The notes under the pieces: generated by a model
The model's input: the letters and a program-made list of their open reading frames with translations, nothing else
Told to the model about the DNA's origin: nothing
The model's database searches: none
Translations under genes and position numbers: made by a program
Shown here: one piece after another, positions 35,781 through 44,060 of the stretch
Layout: the number at the start of each line of letters is the position of its first letter
Numbering within the stretch: position 1 is the first letter of the stretch
DNA from: Chrysogorgia sp. JL179-B06
Lineage: Eukaryota; Cnidaria; Anthozoa; Scleralcyonacea; Chrysogorgiidae
Length of the DNA: 64,000 nucleotides
Assembly: GCA_035772405.1 (NCBI GenBank)
Contig: JAYKKM010000337.1
Coordinates: 928,501 to 992,500 of the forward strand
Direction: 5' to 3'

Positions 35781-38700
35781 GTCATCATCATCCTCTTCAT
35801 CATCCTCTTCATCATCCTCTTCATCATCCTCTTCATCATTCTCATCATCCTCATCCTTTTCATTATTCCCATCATCCTTATCTTCAGCATCATTATCCTC
35901 ACCCTTACACTCATCCTAATCCTTTTCATCCTTGTAATAATTTTTATCCTCATCCTCCTTCATCCTCCTTCATCCCCCTTCATCCTCCTTCATCCTCCTC
36001 ATCTAGATTCTCATCTCAATCTCTATTTCACTAACGGAATTCGTCTTCATCAATGTCTTCCTCCCCCTCCTTCGTGTTCATTCACGTCCTCGTCCCAGTC
36101 ACTTCCTTGTCCCTTTCTTCCACCTCCCCTCCATGTTCTTGCACTGTCCCTCATCTCTCTCGCAGCGCGGCTTCCTCGCAACCCCTGTGTACGAAGCTGT
36201 ACACTCATCTTTCTAATCTTTCCTTAGGACCACCAAATCCCCCGACGTCAATAAGTGTCAGCAGAGTTTGGCAGCACCGAGTGAATGTTAGTTGGATAGC
36301 GCAGATCAACAACAACAGCCCGCTCAAGAACGTGGTTATACAATATCGAACTTTGTATGAGCCGAAAGTGTGGTACCTCGCCACAAATGTCGCAATAACT
36401 CGAGAGAATCAGGTGGAGGTCAAAATATCACCATGGGCTTTTTACAGGTTTCGTGTGATTCTTGAAAACGACGTTGGAGAGAGTCGACCAAGTGCTGAAA
36501 GCGGTTTGGTGGAGAGTCCAGCGTCAGGTAGAGGCATTGATGGTGTGGAGGGGGGAGGAAGGGAATGAGGGAGGGAGGGAAGGAAGGAAGTGAAGGAAGG
36601 TAGGAACGAAGGAAGGAGGGAGGGAAGGAAGGAGGGAAGGAAGGAAGGAAGGGGGAGGGAGGGAGGGAGTGAAGGAAGGAAGGAAGGAAAGAAGGAAAGA
36701 AGGAAGGAAGGAGTTACGAAGGAAGGAAGCAAGGAAGGAGGGAGGGAGGGAGGGAGGGAAGGAAGGAGTTACGAAGGAAGGAAGCAAGCAAGGAAAGAAG
36801 GAAGCAACGAAGCAAGGAAAGAAGCAAGGAAAGAAGGAAGGAATTAAGGAAACAAGGAGTGGATGATAAGTGGGCTTCCAACCTATGTTACTCGTCATCT
36901 CACTACAAATACGACGCGAAAACTCTGCTTTTGTCATTTTTTTTCTATTTCTTCTCCAGTTCCTGATAAAGCTCCGATAAACATTACTGGAATTGGAGCA
37001 AGCCCTACGGAGCTGACCATCTCTTGGCAGGTAATCACATTGCTAAAACTTCGCCATTGAATCATCAACAAGAATTATGTCGTGTACAAACAATTGCATA
37101 CGCCAGTACGACAATCGTATACGACAATGTACGCCAGAATGACAATCGTATACGATGAATCGTATCGTGTAGATGGGCCTTTAGCAGTACAGGATATTTG
37201 TGAAGCTTTATCTTCATGATGACTGAAGCTTTATCTTGAGGATGATTGCAATTGCATTCTCTGATTTCGCGTCTTTTCTTTTCAGCCCTTAAAGCCAATA
37301 GATCACAATGGTCCCGGCATTCACTACGCCGTCTTTTACCGTAGGGTTCGAGATCCCTCGCCAATGACCCGCGTGGAGGTGCGTGATGTGCCTGAAAAGG
37401 AAAGGCCCGCGTACACGCTGACCGATACAGAGTTCTACGAACAGTTTGAGTTTCAGATCCAGGCCATCAACGCACTCGGCCCAGGTCCCAAAAGTACAAT
37501 TGTGTATGGGTACTCTGGTGAGAAATGTAAGTTGGATCAGGCGTGGTAGCTAATTAACGTGATTACACCACGTGATTTGAGCGGGAGAGAAAGGACTGGC
37601 ACTAGTGGAAATGGAACCATTTCCATCTGGTCCCGCATCTGTACATGATGCCGGTTCGATAAATTATCTCAGACCGGTCTGAACACAACGTGAGTGTGGG
37701 GTGTGCAGTGTGAGTGTAAGTTAGGTGTGTAAGTCAAGTGCTGGTGTGAGTGCGGGTGTGAGTGCAAGTGTGAGTAGAGTGTGAGTGTGCATGCAAGTGT
37801 GAATATGAGTCTGTGTGTGAGTATGTGTGTGAGTATGTGTGTGAGTCTGTGTGTGAGTATGTGTGTGAGTATGTGTGCAGGTGTGAGTGCAAGTGTGAGT
37901 GCAGGTGTTTGTGTGTGTGTGTGAGTATGTATATGAGTATGTGTGTAAGTATGAGTGTAAGTATGTGTGTAAGTATGAGTGTAAGTATGAGTGCAAGTGC
38001 TGGTATGAGTGCAAGTGTGAGTGCGGGTGTGAGTGCGGGTGTGAGTGCGGATGTGAGTATACATGCAAGTGTGACTGTGGATGTGCGTGCAAGTGTGTGC
38101 GTGTACATGCGAGTAAGTGCAAGTGTGAATGTTAGGGTGTGTGTGTGTGTGTCCCCCCGTGCAAGTTAGTCTTTTCAACTCGCTTCCTATCACTGGCTTT
38201 TCAAGGGCCTATCACATCAATTTTTCACAAAAACTTTAAATAAGTAACTTTAATCCTTAATTTCCTAACTGTTAGTCCTAACCCAACCTGTCAACTTTTC
38301 CTGTGAGAGGAAACCAGAGGACGCAGAATAAAAAACCGGCAGAGGGTTGGCGAACTCGCCTCGCGTGCGATAAAATATCCGAATGCAGGATTCGTACTCT
38401 TGATTTATCTTAATTTTATATTCCAATGTATTTCTAGCTCCTGTTGGCGAGCCTAAAGATCTGCAAGTTCAAATTATGAACAGTAGATCTGCTCGAGCAA
38501 CGTGGACTGGAATCAGGCACAGTAGAGCAACCAGTCGGGGGAAATTGCTTGGTTACAAGGTGAGAAAGTCAAGAACATTTCAAAATTTAATTAAGTTAGG
38601 TAGTTGCAGCTTGAAGTTAGCAAAGTTGTAAATGTTTTGCTGTGCAAGCTGTGTTAAGTTGTCAATACTCAGAAAAACTCTGAGCCACCAGACAGGACTC

Positions 38701-41572
38701 GAACCCGTAACCTTCTGAATGCTAGACAGATGCTCCAACCATTGAGCCACTGGAACTCAGATGGCAGAGCAAGGTTAATTACGGTATTTAAACCTGGGAC
38801 GAGTCTTGCCGTTATAACAAATACTTGTTGGACTACAAGTCGTGTTGTAACAGTCAATTTCCAGTCAAATGTTGTTAGTTAAGTTAGGTAGTTGCAGCTT
38901 GATGTTTGTAAAGTTGTAAAGGTTTTGCTGTGCAAGCTGTGTTAAGTTGTCAATACTCAGAAAAACTCTGAGCACCAGACAAGACTCGAACCCGTAACCT
39001 TCTGAATGCTAGACAGACGCTCTAACCATCAAGCAACTAGAACTCAGATGACAAGGTGAGAATTAACACACGGCACGACTCGTCACATGTTTAAATACCG
39101 TAATTAACGTTGCCCTGCCATATGAGACTGTGGCTCAATGGTTAGAGAAGTCCTGTCTGGAGTATTGACAACTTAACACAACTTGCACAGCAAAACCTTT
39201 ACAACTTTATTTCAAAACTTAGCGATCCGGAAAAGTGTATTGCCCTCGCAGCGTATTGGCTGTGTGGCCCATATCGTAGAATTCCAGACCAATCATCGTG
39301 CGTTATTTGGCATACAGACTGGTCAATGAGTTCAGATATATAATAATTTGCCTTATTTTATTTTTCCTGATGCATAAAGGTTTACTTTTGGTCCACTCAA
39401 TATGGTATTCGTCCCACCGATGCCGATTACGAACCCACAGGTGGAACAGCGACAATGTTAGGCCTCGACTCGTTCACAACATACTTTTTTCAAGTAGTTG
39501 CTTACAACAGCAAGGGTGATGGTCCTGGCAGTAATGTTGTCGGACCACTGTCAACGCCAGAGTCAGGTACAGTCTTGGTAAAGTCAATGGGAGAAGTTGA
39601 TCTTGGTGGCAATGTTTGACGCTCTCGTTATCATCTACACCATCATTATCATCACCATCGATCACCGCTATCATTAGCGTCAGCACCATCATCATCAGCG
39701 CCATATTTGCCATCATCATCACCACCATCATCAAATTCATTAGCATTATCACTACCATCATCAACATCATCGTCGTTGTCATAATCACCATTGTCACCAT
39801 CATCAACATCATCACCATCATCACCATCATCACCACCATCATGAGCATCAGCGCCATATTTACCACCATCATCTTCATTACCATTATTATCATCATCAAC
39901 ATCATCACCATCATCAACATCATCAACATCATCAACATCATCACCATCATCACCATCATCACCACCATCATCATGAGCATCAGCGCCATATTTAGCATCA
40001 CCACCATCATCTTCTTTAACATTATCATCATCATCATCAACATCATCGTCATCACCATTGTCACCACCATCATCGCCAACATCATCACCATTATCAACAC
40101 CATCACCACCATCAAAATTACTGTCATCATCACCATCATCATCAACATCATCACCACCATCAACATTACTGTCATCACCATCATCATTAACATCATCATC
40201 ACCATCAACATTACTGTCATCACCATCATCATCAACATCATCACCACCATCAACATTACTGTCATCATCACCATCATCATCAACATCATTACCACCATCA
40301 ACATTACTGTCATCACCATCATCATCAACATCATCACCACCATCAACATTACTGTCATCATCATCAACATCATCACCACCATCACCACCATCATCATCAT
40401 CAACATTATCAACATTACTGTCATCACCATCGTCACCATCATCACTCTTTTCATTATAATCACCATGCATTATCACCCATATTAACATCCTCGGCTTTTT
40501 CAGTTCCCCAGGCACCATTCAGTCTCGACATTCATGTCTCCAATCCCGAAGTCACACTGGCCTGGAAACCACCAATGAAAGTCAATGGTATCATGGTCGG
40601 CTATCAAGTCACAGTGAAAAAACTACCAATGGGACAAGTCAATATTATTGACGTCAAAGAAGATCGCGTCCAACAAGTATTTGAGGCTCTCGATCTGAAC
40701 GCCAAGTACCAGTTTGCTCTGCTGGCAAGGAACAGAGTCGGGTTTGGACCACCACTTGTTGTCAATTTTGACTTAAAAACAGGTAAAAGGAGCAACGGAT
40801 TCAATACAAGATATTAATGTTGACTTTTAAATGTCTTAATGGACTAAATTGTATTTTTTATTTTAAAACCAAACAGTACCAAAACAGCCTCCGGACGATG
40901 TTTTTATCACCGTGAAAGAAATACAGAGGGTTTTCCTCGTCAAATGGTCGAAGGTTGATACCAAAGTGGATGGCTATCGGGTAAGAAGCAACCATATCAT
41001 GTATTGAAAGAGGAACTGTTGTCAACAAAATTAATTACTTTTAAACAAAAGGCCTTTAAGTATAATGTTTAGAAATGTTAATAGTTTTACGATATCTTCT
41101 CTTGTTCTCGAGAAATAACGTTTTCATTCTCGTATTTTATGCTTCTGGATAAAGATGCTTTAAAATGATAAACTTCTTTGTTTTTGAAATATTTCAGTTG
41201 TTTGATATGCAAATGTCTGGAATTTCGTCACACATGCATAATGACTTACCGGAGAAGTTTGTGTATCACTTTCATTCTCAAACGAAATCCTTTAAAATCA
41301 AGAAGTTTGCTGTTGTGGGAGAAACACGCGCACATGTTATTCACACTTTAGAGTTTTCATTTCATGAAGGCAAAGACATATACTTAGGCAAAGACATATA
41401 CATAGGCAAAGACTTTTCTTTTTTAAAATTAATAGTTTTTTGTTCATAGTGGTAATATATTGTGTAGTATAGGCTTTATCTTATAATGTAACTGCAATTA
41501 GTTTTATAAGTAACTTTAAGAATATATTGTTGTAAGAGCATTGAGACTATTGTATAATGCTCCTAATACGTC

Positions 41573-41616
<44 letters not shown>

Positions 41617-42292
41617 ACATTCTCTGATAAGTCATTATGCATGTGTGACGAAATTCCATACACATGATTTGCATATCAAACAAACTGAAATATATAAAAA
41701 ACAAAGCGAAGAAACGAAAATCTTCAAAAGAAGTTACTTTATCATTTTAAAAGTTCTTCCAAATAAAACAATGACATTTTTTGACATTATAGGCACTTTA
41801 AGTATATTTACTCTCGTTTCATTGAGAATGTAGAGCCTAAAGTATTCATCTTTGAACTAAATTCTACATAGGTTTCCTACTGGAATACCAGGGATGGTCC
41901 TGTAAAATCAATGAAGTTTCAAGAAATTGATTCGAGATCACGACGGGAAATTAAAATCTCTAACATCGACAGAACACTGTCCTACAAAGTACAGGTGGGC
42001 AGTTTTCAGGAGTATGGTAATAACTTGGTGTTTGGACCGAAGTCAAAAATTCATACCGTGTCCATAGGTGAGTATATAGGGAAAATATTGAATAAGACTT
42101 TGGTTGTTAGTGACTGATCTTTTTTTCATTGTATTATTTGTATATCCAACAAATAAACAAGACTCTAAAACACTTTGGTCATTTTTAGGTAAATCAAAGA
42201 CATCATCCAGGTCAACCAGTTCTAACATAAAGGGATCGACATTGCTTTTCATCTCCACCTCAATCTCAGTAGCTTGGCTATCTCGAACGTGA
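22845..42292 (+). CDS. Contactin/L1-type adhesion protein: 6 Ig, 5 FN3, GPI-like tail
   Basis: Probable cell-surface adhesion receptor, 1133 aa. Coding exons: ATG 22870-22933, 25223-25501, 26886-27200, 28669-28774, 29504-29685, 32924-33190, 33309-33596, 34997-35302, 36228-36527, 36960-37030, 37286-37517, 38438-38559, 39380-39566, 40504-40782, 40877-40980, 41872-42067, 42189-42292; 22845-22869 is 5' UTR. All junctions are GT-AG, and every domain boundary is phase 1. Residues 1-21 are a signal peptide; Ig1-6 span 22-602. Ig2 has the NGDLYF signature and Ig5 the CKPAGAPKP signature of the contactin/L1 family. FN3 domains 1-5 span 603-1099. The last 34 residues have a small-residue region then a moderate hydrophobic stretch (STLLFISTSISVAWL), with no transmembrane-plus-cytoplasmic ankyrin region, so GPI anchoring is inferred. 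Contactins have four FN3 domains; five is the L1 number. Most introns carry minisatellites or transposons. Confidence 0.88.
23111..23200. repeat. Short foldback in intron 1
   Basis: AATGCCGACCAGAAA at 23129-23143 is exactly complementary to 23172-23186, and similarity continues outward (AATCTC...GAGATT). Probably a small MITE. Confidence 0.5.
23450..24000 (-). repeat. Tandem array of tRNA-like SINE monomers (about six)
   Basis: The words CTCTAACCATTGAGCTAC (complement of a tRNA A-box region), GACTCAGATGGCAGAGCGAA and CAACCTGTAACCTTCTGATG recur in this order. Starts are near 23491, 23580, 23671, 23771, 23866 and 23958, a period of about 90-100 bp. Monomers have diverged by point changes and small deletions. 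Inverted copies follow at 24080-24225. The array lies in intron 1 of the contactin-like gene. Confidence 0.7.
24080..24225 (+). repeat. Inverted tRNA-like monomers facing the array
   Basis: GTCGATGTAGTTCAATGATT and GTCTATGTAGCTCAATGACA are plus-strand versions of the array motif. GGTCATCAGACGGTTACAGG follows the second. Confidence 0.6.
24460..24745. mobile_element. Foldback element, family G
   Basis: Arms of about 100 bp: the left starts TTAATAGTTTTACGG, the right ends CGTAAAACTATTA. Both include the inverted block GCCGCCATTTTAGAGTTTGC and its complement. A left-arm fragment of the same family occurs at 41078-41150 in intron 15. Confidence 0.65.
24744..25110. mobile_element. TTAA-flanked foldback MITE, family F
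   Basis: TTAA lies at both ends (24744-24747 and 25107-25110). The outer arms begin AGTGGCTGGATAATCTAAAT and end with a diverged complement. The inner arms around GCAGATCTGAGCTT and AAGCTCAGATCTGC are also inverted. It adjoins family G directly. Confidence 0.7.
25112..25180 (-). repeat. Interspersed fragment shared with intron 15
   Basis: The complement of this stretch (AAAGGCCTTTAAGTATAATG and flanks) is found at about 41015-41080 on the plus strand, so two introns of the same gene hold copies in opposite orientation. Confidence 0.55.
25561..26160 (+). mobile_element. Penelope-like element 3' part: GIY-YIG endonuclease and terminal ribozyme-like motif
   Basis: Broken frames encode VVPYIQGITEPIKRIL, then YSIPCNDCDQEYIG followed by RTRLKEHQKAV and ALSEHACATYHEI, then LPEAYLHLVN. 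The CxxC-x-YIG pattern with TRLKEH identifies the GIY-YIG nuclease of Penelope-like elements. At least one stop codon follows YIG, and further in-frame stops show the copy is dead. The untranslated tail ends in a hammerhead-like motif at 26078-26130. It sits in intron 2 of the contactin-like gene. Confidence 0.85.
26078..26130 (+). ncRNA. Hammerhead-ribozyme-like motif of a Penelope-like element
   Basis: CTGATGA at 26088-26094, one extra A, then helix II GACACT (26096-26101) and AGTGTC (26109-26114) around a 7-nt loop. GAAA follows at 26115-26118, then the palindromic ACGT of a minimal helix III. CCC before the core can pair with GGG at 26123-26125 as helix I. Penelope-like elements are known to carry such minimal hammerheads. 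The extra A between the core and helix II may reduce activity. Confidence 0.65.
26340..26790. repeat. Inverted pair of tRNA-derived SINEs (family A)
   Basis: The left copy (about 26340-26585) is on the minus strand, the right (about 26585-26790) on the plus strand. Both have TAGCTCAA-type A-boxes and end in CTGAGGATAYGAGCTTGACG. The tRNA heads point inward, and the whole can fold back. Confidence 0.65.
26797..26852. repeat. (CTGT)n microsatellite at an intron end
   Basis: Fourteen CTGT units ending about 33 bp before the exon 3 acceptor, so the tract overlaps the polypyrimidine/branch-point zone. Confidence 0.95.
27360..27665 (+). mobile_element. tRNA-Ala-like sequence inside terminal inverted repeats (family B)
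   Basis: The outer arms (about 27400-27453 and 27602-27656) are inverted repeats beginning GGATTTATGGTGAAGGAAAA. The centre at 27494-27570 folds as a tRNA: 7-nt acceptor GGCTTCC with GGAAGGC, D-arm GCTC/GAGC, and anticodon stem CTGC/GCAG with loop CTAGCAT (anticodon AGC). It lies in intron 3. Confidence 0.65.
28025..28235 (-). repeat. tRNA-related SINE, family C
   Basis: Contains AGATTTATCACTCTTTTAGG and GAGAAGACCCGAAAATC, matching copies at 11165, 13650 and 15115. It is the uninterrupted version of the insertion site at 15262/15400. Confidence 0.65.
28800..29450. repeat. Minisatellite of ATAATCACACCCACACT-type units
   Basis: Units of about 12 and 18 bp alternate (CATAATCACACT and CATAATCACACCCACACT), degrading toward 29450. 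It fills most of intron 4, the intron that splits the Ig3 coding sequence. Confidence 0.9.
29745..32830. repeat. 3.1-kb minisatellite of 24-bp units in intron 5
   Basis: The unit is ACAACATTGTTCACAGTTGG plus CAGC or CAAC. About 128 units form an almost perfect array. Because 24 is a multiple of 3, long frames stay open on both strands (935 and 858 codons on the minus strand, 731 and 713 on the plus), but they are intronic and repetitive. Variant units recur in order, giving higher-order repeats. Confidence 0.97.
33218..33272. repeat. (CTGT)n microsatellite at an intron end
   Basis: About 13 CTGT units ending some 36 bp before the exon 7 acceptor at 33308; the placement mirrors that in intron 2. 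Confidence 0.95.
34395..34920. repeat. Large palindrome made of two facing tRNA-derived SINEs (family A)
   Basis: The minus-strand copy at about 34395-34625 and the plus-strand copy at about 34626-34900 share the full element: TAGCTCAATGGTTAGAGCG-type A-box, B-box GGTTCGATTCC, and a 3' body ending GACGATCGTCCATGTATCG. The plus-strand copy has a 7-bp acceptor-like pairing (GCCTCGG or GTCTCGG with CCGGGAC). Located in intron 7. Confidence 0.7.
35465..36010. repeat. CAT/CTT-rich microsatellite
   Basis: Mixed TCATCATCC and TCTTCATCA units filling intron 8 to about 220 bp before the exon 9 acceptor. The Ser/His-rich and Met-rich frames on both strands are translations of this. Confidence 0.92.
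36540..36860. repeat. GGAAGGAAG purine minisatellite
   Basis: Begins 12 bp after the exon 9 donor (GT at 36528) and runs through most of intron 9. Confidence 0.92.
37690..38150. repeat. GTGTGAGTRT minisatellite
   Basis: Variable 6- to 12-bp units of GTGAGT, GCAAGT and GTATGT in intron 11. Many units contain donor-like GTGAGT/GTAAGT words. Confidence 0.9.
38595..39215. repeat. tRNA-derived SINE cluster, family D
   Basis: Two minus-strand copies (about 38660-38790 and 38950-39060) carry GGACTCGAACCCGTAACC (complement of a B-box) and AACCATTGAGCCACTGGAA (A-box region). Each is preceded by GGTTTTGCTGTGCAAGCTG or a one-base variant. A plus-strand piece with TGTGGCTCAATGGTTAGAG lies at 39131, followed by the complement of the leader, so the cluster is partly palindromic. 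It fills intron 12. Confidence 0.65.
39625..40480. repeat. CATCAC/ATCATC minisatellite with longer internal period
   Basis: Trinucleotide-rich DNA in intron 13. Blocks such as ACCATCAACATTACTGTCAT recur every 55-60 bp between about 40100 and 40360. Long frames on both strands are repeat translations. Confidence 0.9.
41140..41780. mobile_element. Diverged family A-like foldback carrying an inserted LINE tail
   Basis: AATTTCGTCACACATGCATA near 41220 is matched inverted near 41635, with arms continuing outward through GAAATATTTCAGTTGTTTGA-type sequence shared with MITE family A. A LINE 3' end occupies the middle. Located in intron 15. Confidence 0.6.
41415..41613 (+). mobile_element. 5'-truncated LINE 3' UTR with (TTA)n tail
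   Basis: Matches, in plus orientation, the minus-strand 3' end at 55912-56100: AGGCTTTATCTTATAATG, then GTAAGAGCATTGAGACT, then AATGCTCCTAATACGTCT and an ATT repeat. The two copies end in the same repeat, so (ATT)n is the genuine tail of this family. Confidence 0.75.
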
Positions 42293-42390
42293 AATATATA
42301 TATATATTGACTTGGTCAAAAGAGAGCTCAACACATAAACAAATGTAGAGCAAAGATATATTACTTCGGATTATAATTAAGTCAATTGTC

Positions 42391-42821
42391 GTAAAATGAT
42401 AGAGTAACACCTTTTACAACTTTTCCGTATTTTACTTCGTTTTTGAAATATTTCAGTTTGTTTGATATGTAAATGAGATGGTCGCTGACGTCAGGTGCAG
42501 GGTAGAGAATTTTCACTCATTAAAAAATTAGTTCATCTTCAAGTCTGTTCCACAAATTTACTTGAAAATGTTCGTTTAATAACGTAAAATGTTCGTTGTA
42601 AACTTAGCAATCACTGAGATATAAGACATTTTTTAATGAGTGAAAATTCTCTACCCTGCAGCACCTGACGTCTGAGACCATCTCCTTTACATATCAAACA
42701 AACTGAGATATTTCAAAAACAAAGTAAAATACGGGAAAGTTATAAAAGGTGTTACTCTATCATTTTACGAGTTTCTTTCATATTAGACAAACTTAATTTT
42801 TGTTGCCAATGTCGTTTAAGC
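42391..42821. mobile_element. Foldback MITE, family A (left end lost)
   Basis: Matches family A from CGTAAAATGATAGAGTAACA onward and ends GTTGCCAATGTCG plus TTTAA. About 35 bp of the left terminus is missing. It lies just downstream of the contactin-like stop. Confidence 0.7.
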
Positions 42822-43188
42822 CAAATGGCTGCCAGCCGATTTATCAGTGTGACAGATGATGAAATAACCAATTTTAAAGAAAATGCTATTCTAAATCAAG
42901 ATCACCTGGTCGGTCATCACGACACCGTAAAATAACGAAATATTAAGTTGTCGTCCCGATAGATAGCCATATATTACCCGAGACAAAAGTGTAAATTTTT
43001 ATGCTTTGGACAATGAAAAAGCATTGGTTGATATTTTTTACATACTGTAAATACGGTATTTATATTACGTAACAGTTTATCATGTAAACAAGAGTTGAAA
43101 TGAAGAAATGGAGGCCAGTCTGTTAGACAGGCTTCATAAGTTTAATATTAATTAATGTGGAAATTTGCGAGTTGATGTATCTGGGAGC
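42822..43188. other. Gene-free spacer between the contactin-like gene and SHQ1
   Basis: AT-rich sequence; no element was recognised. Confidence 0.3.
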
Positions 43189-43306
<118 letters not shown>

Positions 43307-43309
43307 TCT

Positions 43310-43650
43310 AAGGATTTATGGTGAAGGAAAATTTCGAGTGTTGGAATATATACATTTTAAGACCAGGGACCAGTTGCGAAAAATGCAACTTCAAGGCCTT
43401 CCAGCTGGAATTCCTTCACCATAAATCCTTAGAACATGATGTTTAATCGAGTGAAATGCCTAATATTACTTGTAATATGCCCAGAATCCTATCCCGGTAT
43501 TACCACCACTATAATGATATACAGAACTCGTGACTAGGCTCTCACTGCACTAGCATCGCAGGGTCGCGGGTTCAATTCCAGCCGGAAGGCCTTGAAGTTG
43601 CATTTTTCGCAACTGGTGACTGGTCCCGGTTTGGTCTTTATCTATCTATC
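43310..43650. repeat. Two partial family B (tRNA-Ala-like) copies
   Basis: 43310-43440 holds the inverted-repeat ends with most of the tRNA part deleted. 43510-43640 holds the tRNA-like 3' half, with a good B-box (GGTTCAATTCC) and the tail to TTTGGTCTT, directly followed by more CTAT units. Confidence 0.6.
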
Positions 43651-44060
43651 TAGTCTCTCGCTCTATTCACTCTCTCTCGCTCTCGGTTATGATCGTAAAA
43701 ACCGAACACAACGGAGTTTTGGATATATAGTAGAGTGAAAAGGTGGTAAACTGCCAAGATTTTTAGTAACGAGTGGAAGGAACCCTTTGGCCAATCAAAA
43801 TACTGTTAGTAATCTTTCGATGGATCATTTATTCGAAGAGCAGTTGAACTGCTGTACTGCTCAAACTGTAGCCTGAAATACAAAGAAAGTTTGGGAATTG
43901 AACGAGTTTTGCCAGCAATCACCAACCTCGTACCCAGGCTCTTCTCAAAATGGAGCCGGTCACGTCGACGGTCTCCGAGAATGTCCGACTACGAACTTCG
44001 AACGACGATGCAACGACAGTGGCAAAACGTGTTTTTGTCTGACAACAAAATTCAAATACA

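Noticed and set aside
35444..36034. Ser/His/Pro-rich ORF that might be an alternative exon
   Set aside because: It is a CAT/CTT microsatellite in intron 8, and the reverse strand is equally open (Met-rich).
37669..38193. Cys-rich and Thr/His-rich ORFs resembling small secreted proteins
   Set aside because: Translations of the GTGAGT minisatellite in several frames at once.
39474..40518. ORFs of nearly 300 codons on both strands (Asp-rich, Met-rich, Ile/Thr-rich)
   Set aside because: Repeat translations of the CATCAC array; the exons on either side splice across it in the right phase.
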